Assembly (NCBI GenBank): GCA_028291515.1
Contig: JAQGHU010000062.1
Location: 124,001 to 188,000, forward strand
Reading direction: 5' to 3'
Length of the DNA: 64,000 nucleotides
Origin: Schlesneria sp.
GTDB taxonomy: Bacteria > Planctomycetota > Planctomycetia > Planctomycetales > Planctomycetaceae
Shown: positions 42,221-50,335 of the stretch, in pieces
How the letters are laid out: every line of letters begins with the position of its first letter
Position numbering within the stretch: the stretch's first letter is position 1
The notes under the pieces: generated by a model
What the model was told of the DNA's origin: nothing
Databases searched by the model: none
What the model saw: the letters and a program-made list of their open reading frames with translations, nothing else
Made by a program: the position numbers and the translations under genes

Positions 42221-43039
42221 ATGGCAACGAAAAAACTTGGCAGTACGAAGGCGACGGACACGATCCTGGTGACATCGGTGAACCTCGCCAGCGAAGTCAC
42301 CGGCAACCTGTCGGTCTCTAATCTGAACGGAGGAACTGGGGCCAGCAGCACAACGTTCTGGTGTGGTGACGGAACCTGGAAGGCGGTGGCGGCAGATCTG
42401 ACGACCGCCACCGGCACATTGGGCGTGACTCACGGCGGCACGGGCCTGACCGCGGGAACCAGTGGCGGGATTCCCTATTTCTCATCGACGACAACGATCG
42501 CGAGTTCAGCACTGCTGACGGCGAATGCTCTTGTATTGGGTGGTGGAGCGGGTGTGGCTCCGACTGCTCTAGGGTCGCTCGGCACGACATCGACTGTGCT
42601 GCATGGCAACGCCGCTGGAGCGCCAACGTTTGGGGCGGTGGCGGCAGCTGACTTGACGGCAGCGCTGCAGGATATGCTCGCGTCAATCGCCTGGGGAACG
42701 GCGGGGGCTCAGGCGTCACGCACGATCGAGATTCAAGCGACGGCCAACGATGCTACCGGTACCGCGATCGCCGCAGCAACAACGGACGTCACCGTGACAG
42801 TGTCCGACAGTTCGACCGATGGCGAACCTTCCGCGACCGCGACTTTGGCGGCAGCGGGAACACCGATCGGGACGGTCCTGGCCGGATCGGGGACCGCCAC
42901 GATCTCAATGAGGACCAACGCCAGCGGCTTGTTCTCAATCGCCATCACCGAGCCCTCCGCCGGAAGCCGCTACCTGAATGTGCGGCAAGGCCCCAACAGC
43001 AGGCGTTCGTTCGTGCGACCGCGGCCGCGAAACAAGTGA
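42221..43039 (+). CDS. Tail-fibre-like protein B
   Basis: Starts MATKKLGSTKATDTILVTS, shared with protein C, followed by Gly/Thr/Ser-rich repeats (NLNGGTGASS, THGGTGLTAGT) typical of phage fibre shafts, and ends with the Ig-like module of protein A (DGEPSATATLAAAGTPIG, TVLAGSGTA). GGGACAAC lies before the ATG. 272 residues; low-complexity shaft. Confidence 0.75.
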   Translation: MATKKLGSTKATDTILVTSVNLASEVTGNLSVSNLNGGTGASSTTFWCGDGTWKAVAADLTTATGTLGVTHGGTGLTAGTSGGIPYFSSTTTIASSALLTANALVLGGGAGVAPTALGSLGTTSTVLHGNAAGAPTFGAVAAADLTAALQDMLASIAWGTAGAQASRTIEIQATANDATGTAIAAATTDVTVTVSDSSTDGEPSATATLAAAGTPIGTVLAGSGTATISMRTNASGLFSIAITEPSAGSRYLNVRQGPNSRRSFVRPRPRNK

Positions 43040-43063
43040 CCTTTACGTGACAGGAGCATTTCA

Positions 43064-43300
43064 ATGTTGAAGCAGAAACAGCGTGATTCGAAGCGGAAGC
43101 CCACCAGTGCAGCAACCTCATCCGAGGCACCTCCAATCGTCGCCACCGAATTGACCGATGACGAGAAGAAAGCGAAGACCGAAGCCGTCGCCGCCGAGAT
43201 CAAAGCCTCATTGGAACGACACGGATGCGCGTTATCGGTCAGTCGCTGGATCGACGACGAAGGCCGCATTCAAGCCGGCATGACGATCACCGTCAAATAA
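43064..43300 (+). CDS. Small basic/acidic hypothetical protein
   Basis: GGAG lies nine bases before the ATG. A charged, likely disordered N-terminus (KQKQRDSKRKPTSAA) is followed by a helix (DDEKKAKTEAVAAEIKASLE) and a short beta region (GRIQAGMTITVK). 78 residues; function unknown, inserted among fibre genes. Confidence 0.6.
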   Translation: MLKQKQRDSKRKPTSAATSSEAPPIVATELTDDEKKAKTEAVAAEIKASLERHGCALSVSRWIDDEGRIQAGMTITVK

Positions 43301-43305
43301 AAGTA

Positions 43306-43325
43306 GTAGGCACACTCCGTGTGCC
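43306..43325. repeat. GTAG-CACACTCCGTG palindromic repeat, copy 2
   Basis: GTAGGCACACTCCGTGTGCC is a perfect short palindrome related to those at 36332 and 61070. Confidence 0.7.
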
Positions 43326-43330
43326 GAAGG

Positions 43331-43428
43331 CTTGGGAGGGCGAGGCGGGCGAGGCTCTCGCCGAGCCGCGCACGTCGATGAGCTCACAATAACATGCGCG
43401 GCTCGGCAGGAGCCTCGCCCTCCCAAAG
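43331..43428. repeat. GGGAGGGCGAGGC foldback repeat, copy 2
   Basis: CTTGGGAGGGCGAGGC on the left pairs with GCCTCGCCCTCCCAAAG on the right; the left arm carries an extra nine-base duplication (GGCGGGCGA). It lies directly before the GTG of fibre protein C. Confidence 0.8.
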
Positions 43429-43459
43429 ATGTAGTCCATTTCATTTCAAAGGCAATCTC

Positions 43460-44635
43460 GTGGCGACCAAGAAGCTGGGGAGCGTGAAGAACATCGACAC
43501 CGTGCTGGTGACGAGCGTGAATCTCGCCGCCGATGTCGGAGCGACGATTCTACCGGTGGCCAATGGCGGGACGGGAAACGGATCGTTCACCGACGGCCAA
43601 TTACTGATTGGCAATACTACCGGCAACACGCTGGCCAAGGCGACTCTGACGGGCACCGCGAATCAAGTGATCGTGACGAACGGCGGCGGGTCGATCACTC
43701 TGTCGACGCCGCAAGGTATCGCAACCACCAGCAGCCCGACGTTTGCAGGACTGACGCTGACAGCGGCGCTGTCGATCGCCAACGGCGGCACGGGGCAGAC
43801 CACTGGCTATGCCGCGTTGGACGCTTTGACTCTGAAAGGCTCCGACATTGCCTCGGCCAGTACAACGAACCTGGCGTCGGCCACCGGCTGCTACGTCAAC
43901 ATCACCGGTACCACGACCATCACCGCGCTGGGTACCGCCGCGGCAGGGGTCGAGCGTGCCTGTCAGTTTGCGAGTTCGTTAACACTGACTCACAACGCCA
44001 CATCGCTGATTTTGCCGGGGGCGGCGAACATCACGACGAACGCCGGCGATGTGGCGACGTTCGTGTCGTTGGGATCGGGCAATTGGATCTGCACGGGGTT
44101 GACCCGCAACGTCCAGCCGTGGGGCGGCCAGATGGTTCTGCTGGCGACGGCGACCGCCTCAGCCTCTGCCACAGTCGATTTCGTCTGGGCTGCTGGACAG
44201 GCATATCAAGAGTATCTCGTGATTTTCAGCAACCTGCTTCCGGCAACAACATCTGTCGCATTGCAGGCTCTCACAAGTCCGGACGGCAGTTCATGGGATT
44301 CGGGGGCGAGTAACTATAGCTGGGCCGTGACGCAGTATCTGTCGGGCACCTTTTCAAGTGCCGATGTGAAACTCCAACTGGCAGGGGGTACGGTCGCGTG
44401 GACAACAACTGCGAATCGTGAAGCCAGCGGGGAAGTGAGGATCATTGATCCGGGTGCGTCAAAGAACTGCAAATTGAGCTGGCACATCTCCAGCGCGGCC
44501 GACGGAACGTCACGGCCAGAGGTGGGGGCGGGAGCCCGGTTGTCTGCGGCGGCAGTGCGCGGGATTCGCTTCAAATTCTCCAGTGGCAACATCGCGACTG
44601 GCGACTTTCGTCTGTACGGAATCACGAGGTCTTGA
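43460..44635 (+). CDS. Tail-fibre-like protein C
   Basis: GTG 43460 has AAAGGC upstream and yields VATKKLGSVKNIDTVLVTS, the same N-terminal anchor as protein B. Residues 30-230 are Gly/Thr/Ala-rich shaft repeats (VANGGTGNGS, SIANGGTGQTTGYAALDALTL); residues 235-391 form a C-terminal receptor-type domain (YQEYLVIFSNLLPATTSVAL, VRGIRFKFSSGNIATGDFRLYG) typical of fibre tips. 391 residues. Confidence 0.78.
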   Translation: MATKKLGSVKNIDTVLVTSVNLAADVGATILPVANGGTGNGSFTDGQLLIGNTTGNTLAKATLTGTANQVIVTNGGGSITLSTPQGIATTSSPTFAGLTLTAALSIANGGTGQTTGYAALDALTLKGSDIASASTTNLASATGCYVNITGTTTITALGTAAAGVERACQFASSLTLTHNATSLILPGAANITTNAGDVATFVSLGSGNWICTGLTRNVQPWGGQMVLLATATASASATVDFVWAAGQAYQEYLVIFSNLLPATTSVALQALTSPDGSSWDSGASNYSWAVTQYLSGTFSSADVKLQLAGGTVAWTTTANREASGEVRIIDPGASKNCKLSWHISSAADGTSRPEVGAGARLSAAAVRGIRFKFSSGNIATGDFRLYGITRS

Positions 44636-45037
44636 ATGGAACAGCCAACTCACAAGATCGTGAATGGCATCGCGATCACACTTTCGCCCGATGAAATCGC
44701 TGCGACAGTTGTCGAATGGGAAGCCAACGAAAACGCGCCACAGATCGTCTTCGCGGACAAAGTTGCCGCGGGATACGACACGGGTCAGGGATGGCTCCTG
44801 CCAATTGACGATGCCAGCCGGGCATCGCTTGGCGAATTACGAGTGCAGATTCGCGAAGGATTGGAACTAGGGGCCTGGATGTCGGATTCGCTATGCCCCG
44901 TGCAGATCCTCGCGATGGATGGCAGCTTGCAACCACTGACCATTGGCCAGGTCCGCGAGCTGATCTTTCAGGCTGGAAACTACTACGCCCAGCTTGTTGC
45001 CGAACTGCAGATCGCGCGGGCGGCACTAGCCAGCTGA
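44636..45037 (+). CDS. Fibre-associated protein, DUF4376-like
   Basis: Starts directly after the fibre C stop. The 133 residues contain IAITLSPDEIAATVVEWEAN, GLELGAWMSDSLCPVQILAMDGS and LTIGQVRELIFQAGNYYAQL, similar in layout to the DUF4376-like proteins encoded after tail fibres, which act as assembly chaperones or fibre caps. The assignment is tentative. Confidence 0.6.
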   Translation: MEQPTHKIVNGIAITLSPDEIAATVVEWEANENAPQIVFADKVAAGYDTGQGWLLPIDDASRASLGELRVQIREGLELGAWMSDSLCPVQILAMDGSLQPLTIGQVRELIFQAGNYYAQLVAELQIARAALAS

Positions 45038-45064
45038 CAACCACAACCCTCAGAGGAGATTCAC

Positions 45065-45343
45065 ATGCAGACAGCAGGTCCGATTATTCATGGAGCCCTT
45101 GGTTCGATCGGGGCGACAGCGTTGCAGCTCACAACGAACACCTCGCCGTTGAACTCGGGTGTGCGAATCAAGGCCCTCGCCGGTAACACCAACAAGGTCT
45201 ATGTCGGCCTGACCGGGGTGACGACGGCAACAGGTTATGAGCTGTCGGCGGGCAACGATGTGCTGGTGCCGTGCAAGGACGCGTCCACGATCTTCGTGAT
45301 CGGCGGTGCGACGGGCCAGGAAGTGCGGTTCATCGCGAACTGA
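45065..45343 (+). CDS. Small phage structural-like protein
   Basis: AGAGGAG lies before the ATG. The 92 residues (LNSGVRIKALAGNTNKVYVGL, GYELSAGNDVLVPCKDASTIFVIGG) look like a small beta-barrel decoration or fibre protein. No family is named. Confidence 0.6.
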   Translation: MQTAGPIIHGALGSIGATALQLTTNTSPLNSGVRIKALAGNTNKVYVGLTGVTTATGYELSAGNDVLVPCKDASTIFVIGGATGQEVRFIAN

Positions 45344-45489
45344 CAGAGATCGCGTTCCCAAAAGCGCACGGCCATGTCGAAGACTCCAAGTCCGTGGCAC
45401 CCGGGTTGGACATCCAGCCCACGTAGAGCAAAAACACAACTCGACTCAGATTACTCCCCTCCACTTCGAAACACGGAGCCAACACCACA

Positions 45490-46494
45490 ATGCCAGGTTC
45501 AACACCAGTGACACAGTCAATTCTTCAAGCGGTCGACGAGCTATTGCGTCGCGTAATCGCATGGACCCAGGATTCACACGGCACGCCGATCACGCCTCCT
45601 GCCGTCGCGACCCAGATTCAAGTTGTTGACGAGCTTTGTCAGTCCCGCATGCTTCCCGAACTGTTCATGCCGCTGCACACCGCCAGCGGTCGTATCATGG
45701 TCGAGTACGAAGGCTATCTGATCCACGAACTTGGCAAGTATCGTCCTGAGAACGGATCGCCCGGTCCTGGATTCTGGGCGTCGATTAAAGAGCTGGCGGT
45801 GGCTCGTCAGGAGGCCGATCAACCGCCAATCGAACGACTCGAACCAGTCAGCACGTTGTTGCAAGCGGGGGTCTCACATGCCCAGATTGGTCTGCAGATC
45901 TATGGCCGACGCGGTGTCGGCCCGTTCATACAGTCCAACGGCGATGTCGATGTCGCACTGATCGAACTGGAAGCTCGTGAGCCTGGATCGGTGATCGCTG
46001 ACGATTGGGTCCCGCCTTGGCATCTGGAAGCGATTGATCGGCGACGACAACAGCTCGAACAACAGACGGCAATCCTTTCCAAGATGGAGACAGCTCGTCA
46101 CTACGATGACCCTTGCACCGTAGAAGAGATGTTGCAGCAGGGAGCGTTCGTGCAACAGGTGCAGCGAGCCAAAGGGGTGAGTCGAGCGAAGGTGCTCGTA
46201 GCGGCCCAGCGGATCGGCGTTACTCCAGTCGACGGGCCGGGCTATCAGCAGTCTCATCCCGGGGGAGAGGTGTCCGCGGCGACACTTGAACCAGACGATG
46301 ATGAACAGTCGGAACGTGAGACGGTGCGCAGCCTGGTGATTGAAACATACCAGCAGTCGAACGGTGAGAAGACCGCCGCCGAGATCGTGCAGGAGCTTCG
46401 TTCGTGGGGCCACGATGTCAGTGTCAACGTGGTGTCCGGTTTCATCGGCCACTGGAAACGCCGCCAGAAATTAGAAGCGGCCGGAGCGGTGTGA
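45490..46494 (+). CDS. Possible DNA-binding protein upstream of terminase
   Basis: The 334 residues are mostly helical, with ELFMPLHTASGRIMVEYEG early, a possible HTH at HAQIGLQIYGRRG and another at the C-terminus (TAAEIVQELRSWGHDVSVNVVSGFIGHWKRRQK). Position two genes before the large terminase suggests a small-terminase or packaging-regulator role, but no family match is evident. Confidence 0.5.
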   Translation: MPGSTPVTQSILQAVDELLRRVIAWTQDSHGTPITPPAVATQIQVVDELCQSRMLPELFMPLHTASGRIMVEYEGYLIHELGKYRPENGSPGPGFWASIKELAVARQEADQPPIERLEPVSTLLQAGVSHAQIGLQIYGRRGVGPFIQSNGDVDVALIELEAREPGSVIADDWVPPWHLEAIDRRRQQLEQQTAILSKMETARHYDDPCTVEEMLQQGAFVQQVQRAKGVSRAKVLVAAQRIGVTPVDGPGYQQSHPGGEVSAATLEPDDDEQSERETVRSLVIETYQQSNGEKTAAEIVQELRSWGHDVSVNVVSGFIGHWKRRQKLEAAGAV

Positions 46495-46516
46495 GGCGCG
46501 GGGAAGAGAAGGCAGG

Positions 46517-46653
46517 TTCTCACGCGAAGGCGCGGAGGCGCGAAGAAGCGAGCGAGGAAAAAGAGAAGGAGGCATGTGGACAACACGACTGTCAATTTTC
46601 GCTTTCGTCTCTTTTCGCTTTCCCCCTCCGCGACTTCGCGTCTTCGCGTGAAA
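46517..46653. repeat. CACGCGAAGGCGCGGAGGCG foldback repeat
   Basis: CACGCGAAGGCGCGGAGGCG (from 46521) is mirrored by CCGCGACTTCGCGTCTTCGC and GTG near 46629-46650. Common intergenic palindrome type; here it separates two phage-like genes. Confidence 0.7.
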
Positions 46654-46757
46654 CATGCATTCGTCTTCGCCTGAACGAAGTCATCGCGTGCTGACGCAGC
46701 GCGGCTCACCTGGGGCTATTGGGGCGTCCCTCTGATCACTATTGAGAAGGAGCAATC

Positions 46758-47282
46758 TTGAAAAAACTAACGAAAGCAAAGGCCGATGATCGGCCGAATG
46801 AGCGTGATCTGGGCTGGTATCACCAGTGGGGGGTATTGCATCGGCGGTTGGGAGCGATCGCGGCCGAGGCCAATGCTGAACTGCTCGAGGTGCGGCAAGC
46901 GGTGGACAAGGTCGATGCGTGGATGCGGACGCGGGTGATTGAAGATGTTCCTTCGCTGAGGCGACGGCATTCAGAGACGCTGGAACAGCTCACCTCCGAT
47001 TGTCTGCGTAAATGGAATGGCTCCGACCAGGTGGGCATGGCCGAACAGGCTCGCAAGTTCCTCGCCGATCTCCGTCGGCTATGGAATGTCGATGTTCAGG
47101 CCGAGTCTGAATCTGACGAAGAGAGCGAACCAATGGATTGGCCGCCAGGAATGACGCGGAACGAAGCCATTCAACATCAGATCGACTTGTTGCAAAAGGC
47201 CCTCCATGAGAACAACGACGAGAGTCAGGCAACAGCTCGGCCGGGGCAATCAAGCTTGCTTTCAATTTACAGCGAGACGTGA
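46758..47282 (+). CDS. Hypothetical helical protein, possible small terminase
   Basis: TTG 46758 has AAGGAG five to ten bases upstream. The 174 residues are helical (LGAIAAEANAELLEVRQAVD, LRRRHSETLEQLTSDCLRKW) with an acidic region (ESESDEESEPMDWPP). Adjacent to and overlapping the large terminase gene, it is a small-terminase candidate by position only. Confidence 0.5.
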   Translation: MKKLTKAKADDRPNERDLGWYHQWGVLHRRLGAIAAEANAELLEVRQAVDKVDAWMRTRVIEDVPSLRRRHSETLEQLTSDCLRKWNGSDQVGMAEQARKFLADLRRLWNVDVQAESESDEESEPMDWPPGMTRNEAIQHQIDLLQKALHENNDESQATARPGQSSLLSIYSET

Positions 47283-48714
47283 TCAACCGCAGCGACACGA
47301 TCAACAGCGTTCGTTCTTCGAATCAAAGCACCCGGGCGTGACGTTCTTGCTTGGCGGGAACGGTGCCGGAACGACGACGCTGGCCCTGCGCAAGGCGGCC
47401 GATTTCGTGCTGACGACGCAACCTCCTCGCAAAGACACTCCATTCTGGATTATCGCGGAATCGTTTGAGCAGACGATGAATGTCTGCTGGAAAGAGAAGC
47501 TGCATCAACAGGGGCACTTGCCACGCGGAAACATCGATTGGGATCGCATTCGCTGGTACAAGCCCAATAACGACTGGCCGTTTGCCGTGCCGCTGAAGCC
47601 CTGGTCGGACGGCCGCAACTGGCAACTAGTCTTCAAGTCGTACGATCAAGGCCGATCGAAGATGCAGGGGGAATCGATCGGTGGCTTTCTGTTTGTGGAA
47701 CAGTTTCCGTGGGGGATCCTCGAAGAAGTCTTACGCGGCTGTCGCGAGTACGCCTTCACGGGCAACAAGCTGGCCGAGTTCACGCCGGTCGACCCGTCGC
47801 TGTCGCTCGCATTGCAGGAGATGGAAGAGAACAACTCGCTGCCACCGGGCTGGGCGATCTATCGAGCCAACACCGAATGCGCAGTGGAGGCGGGCCACGT
47901 CTCGCGGCAATGGTTCGAACAGTTCTTCGGCATGATCCCCGACGCCATGCGTGATGTCCGCATGAAAGGCTTGTGGGGCGGCTTCGAAGGTTCGATCTAC
48001 CCCGAGTTCGATTCTGCGTTGCACTGCCTGCCGCCGCATTGGACTGTGCCGCCAGGATTCCACCATCGCCGCATGATCGACTGGGGCTTCGGCGTCGACA
48101 ACGCGTTTTGTTGCCTGTTCGCCTGTCGCAACGGTGTTGGTCAGTGGTTTGTCTACGACGAGTACTATTCAACCGACACTCGGTACACGGTTGTCGAACA
48201 TCTCAAGGCGATCAGTAATCGGCATCCGTGGCCGCTGCGTAATCCCTACTACGGCACGACATGGGCCGATCCCAGCAACATCAACTGCCATCGCATCGCG
48301 TCGAAGTTCAGCATGTACGCTCCAGGCTACGAAGCGATCCACTGCCAGCCCGCTAACAACTCGGTCGAAGAAGGAATCGAACACGTCAAGTGGCTACTCC
48401 GGCCTGACCCGGCCCTCGCTATGGAAGACGGTCAGCCGCAACCGAGACTGTTCATCGTTCGCGACCGCTGCCCCAACCTGGTCCGCCAATTACGAACCTA
48501 TCGACGAATGCTCAGCGAACGATCCGGCTTGAACCCGCGAGACGCCATCGACGTGCCTCTGAAGTCTGACGATCACGCGGTGGATGCGTTGCGTTACGGC
48601 CTGTTCTCTGAAGCGGCAATGCAAGGCCTGAGTCCGTCCGTCATCGCGCGGCAACATCGCCCACAGCAGCACGGCGTGCAGATCAACTCGTCGAGGTCGC
48701 GGGGGAGGCGCTGA
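47206..48714 (+). CDS. Phage terminase large subunit with aberrant Walker motifs
   Basis: The C-terminal nuclease is well kept: MIDWGFGVDN (Asp292), TTWADPSN (Asp355) and SDDHAVDALRYG (Asp456/460). The N-terminal ATPase is not: Walker A reads GGNGAGTTT (50-58) where the family has GGxxAGKT, so the catalytic Lys is Thr (ACG codon), and the Walker B region reads FLFVEQFP without the usual Asp-Glu. Packaging ATPase activity should be lost or impaired. 502 residues; ATG 47206 overlaps the preceding gene by 77 bases and no better start is seen. Confidence 0.87.
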   Translation: MRTTTRVRQQLGRGNQACFQFTARRDQPQRHDQQRSFFESKHPGVTFLLGGNGAGTTTLALRKAADFVLTTQPPRKDTPFWIIAESFEQTMNVCWKEKLHQQGHLPRGNIDWDRIRWYKPNNDWPFAVPLKPWSDGRNWQLVFKSYDQGRSKMQGESIGGFLFVEQFPWGILEEVLRGCREYAFTGNKLAEFTPVDPSLSLALQEMEENNSLPPGWAIYRANTECAVEAGHVSRQWFEQFFGMIPDAMRDVRMKGLWGGFEGSIYPEFDSALHCLPPHWTVPPGFHHRRMIDWGFGVDNAFCCLFACRNGVGQWFVYDEYYSTDTRYTVVEHLKAISNRHPWPLRNPYYGTTWADPSNINCHRIASKFSMYAPGYEAIHCQPANNSVEEGIEHVKWLLRPDPALAMEDGQPQPRLFIVRDRCPNLVRQLRTYRRMLSERSGLNPRDAIDVPLKSDDHAVDALRYGLFSEAAMQGLSPSVIARQHRPQQHGVQINSSRSRGRR

Positions 48715-48718
48715 CGTA

Positions 48719-48740
48719 GGTTATGCTTCAGCATAACTTT
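48719..48740 (+). repeat. TTATGCT-AGCATAA hairpin repeat, copy 1
   Basis: GTTATGCTTCAGCATAAC with flanking GTAG. Reversed copies are at about 49649 and 50299, both next to CGCGGGCGAAAAA. Here it lies just after the terminase stop and may end transcription. Confidence 0.75.
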
Positions 48741-48785
48741 GATCATGCAGCGACGAGTTCTAGAACCGTCCGGCGGTAGCGTCTT

Positions 48786-48876
48786 CAGTCCCGGCAGGGA
48801 CGACCGACAATAGCCCACCGATTTATCGGTGGGTATTCGATCGGTCACGGGTCCGCAGTCCCGGAGGGACGACAGA
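48786..48876 (+). repeat. Three-hairpin dispersed repeat, copy 3
   Basis: GTCCCGGCAGGGAC, GACCGACAATAG, CCCACCGAT/ATCGGTGGG, spacer, GTCCCGGAGGGAC and GACAGA. Hairpin 2 keeps pairing with a changed sequence relative to copies 1 and 2 (ACT/AGT to GAT/ATC), a compensatory change. Confidence 0.8.
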
Positions 48877-49018
48877 TATTCCGTTGAAACCAAAGATCCT
48901 TCCACCTGTTTCAACGTTCATCCATGTCGTATGACGTCAACATCGTTCTGCCGTCGCTACCGGGACTAGGCCGGTGTCGGTTATCCTTCAACATCATTCT
49001 TCGTCGCGAGGACGACCC

Positions 49019-49546
49019 ATGATGCTCAAGCGACTTGTCAGCATCTTAAGAAAGCACTGGCGGCTGTTCGCATTGCAGTTCCTTTGGATCGTCGGCATCT
49101 GGCTGCTGAGAGATGCCCGAGACTGGATGATCGCCGATCATGTGGAGTTGAAGCTGGTGGTTGTCGTGCCGGCGGGTGTTCCCGAGTCGGTGGAGGTAAA
49201 GACCAAAGCCCACGAGTCGATGACGCTGAAGCCACGAGATGGCTATCCTCATCATTTCGTTCAAGGATGGAGTGAATGCCTCGAGAGCTTCCTCAAACCA
49301 CAGCATCCAGGCTTCAACCCGTATCCGGTTGACCCGTTCGATGAATCAAGCAAGCCAAGGCTCAAGCAAATCTACGGCTTCTCCTACATGCACCAGACCG
49401 ATGGTTACACGGATTGCCGGAAGCAGTTGGCGGCATTATCTCAGGTCTACGGGACGGCCACCGTTCGCCGTATTCTTCGTCGGAAGTATGGATTCGAGTG
49501 GAAAGCAATCGAGCAAAGCGTCGACCGATTGAAAGAGGCAACATAA
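49019..49546 (+). CDS. Membrane-anchored hypothetical protein
   Basis: GAGGA lies six bases before ATG 49019. A TM segment (FALQFLWIVGIWLL) near residue 20 is followed by an outside domain of about 135 residues (ELKLVVVVPAGVPESVEVK, YMHQTDGYTDCRKQLAALS, TVRRILRRKYGFEW). No family recognised. Confidence 0.6.
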   Translation: MMLKRLVSILRKHWRLFALQFLWIVGIWLLRDARDWMIADHVELKLVVVVPAGVPESVEVKTKAHESMTLKPRDGYPHHFVQGWSECLESFLKPQHPGFNPYPVDPFDESSKPRLKQIYGFSYMHQTDGYTDCRKQLAALSQVYGTATVRRILRRKYGFEWKAIEQSVDRLKEAT

Positions 49547-49629
49547 GTCCGAATACAGAGACTTCTGGTTCTCTCTTCGCGTGAAAAACGCATTTCGTCT
49601 TTTGTTGTCTGCGAATGCGTCCCAAATCA

Positions 49630-49671
49630 TCGCGGGCGAAAAACGTTATGCTGAAGCATAACCTACGAAAG
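49630..49671 (-). repeat. TTATGCT-AGCATAA hairpin repeat, copy 2
   Basis: CGCGGGCGAAAAAC then GTTATGCTGAAGCATAAC and CTACGAAAG; almost identical to 50282-50325. Confidence 0.75.
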
Positions 49672-49690
49672 AACGACGAAGTCGGGGGGG

Positions 49691-50014
49691 TTATTGCTCG
49701 CCGCTGTACCGCACGCCCAGCCACACGGTCGGCTCATCTGGTGTCGTCCATTCGACCCGGTGCTTTTTGAATGCGGGGATGTTGATGAAGTCGCCAGGCT
49801 TCATCTCAACCATGCAATCCTCGAACTGCAATATCGCTGCTCCTTTCAGAACGATCACCCATTCGGCCTGCGGTTGGTCGTACCAGAAGTCTAGTGCCGA
49901 AGCATGGCCGCGCGAGACGATTCGCTCAATGCGCATGTCGGCCGCCTGGATGAGTGTCTGGACCACTTCCTTGGGCAGGTTCTGCGGGAGGTCATCAAAG
50001 ATGTTGGCCGTCAT
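49691..50014 (-). CDS. Cupin-domain protein
   Basis: The 107 residues fit a small single cupin: DFWYDQPQAEWVIVLKGAAIL, MVEMKPGDFINIPAFKKHRVEW and TVWLGVRY. Cupin motif 1 has replaced some metal ligands (no clear HxH), while motif 2 keeps PGD...P....H. Possibly a sugar or lyase-type cupin or a binding protein. Host-type gene between phage blocks. Confidence 0.85.
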   Translation of the reverse strand: MTANIFDDLPQNLPKEVVQTLIQAADMRIERIVSRGHASALDFWYDQPQAEWVIVLKGAAILQFEDCMVEMKPGDFINIPAFKKHRVEWTTPDEPTVWLGVRYSGEQ

Positions 50015-50051
50015 GACTATTTCACTTTCGCATCCAGAGACTCAGGCAGGC

Positions 50052-50192
50052 TTACCCTTCCCGAATCAGATCCATGATGTCAGGCCATCGCGTGAACGCT
50101 ACCCATCCGACATAGCCTATGAGAAGACACCACGCCACCACCAGCGTGATTGCTCCCGCCTTTCGTCGCCAGCCGTGGAAGTAGGTGTGCAT
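50052..50192 (-). CDS. Truncated single-TM GWRRK-family protein, 46 aa
   Basis: ATG 50192 begins MHTYFHGWRRKAGAITLVV, the family start, followed by one TM (AWCLLIGYVGWVAF), a short TRWPDIMDLIREG tail and TAA. The ectodomain and TM2 are absent, with no remnant downstream. Either a decayed copy or a deliberate single-TM variant, lying 22 kb from the main array. Confidence 0.6.
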   Translation of the reverse strand: MHTYFHGWRRKAGAITLVVAWCLLIGYVGWVAFTRWPDIMDLIREG

Positions 50193-50281
50193 GGTTTACG
50201 GCTTGATAGGCGATCTCTTCAACGCCCAGCCACAAAGCTAGGACGGACCCGTTTCTTGTTGAACGCGAATGCTGTCACATC

Positions 50282-50325
50282 GCCGCGGGCGAAAAAAGTT
50301 ATGCTGAAGCATAACCTACGAAAGA
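50282..50325 (-). repeat. TTATGCT-AGCATAA hairpin repeat, copy 3
   Basis: CGCGGGCGAAAAAA then GTTATGCTGAAGCATAAC and CTACGAAAG, at the 3' side of the response-regulator gene, where it may serve as its terminator. Confidence 0.75.
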
Positions 50326-50335
50326 CAACGCGCGG

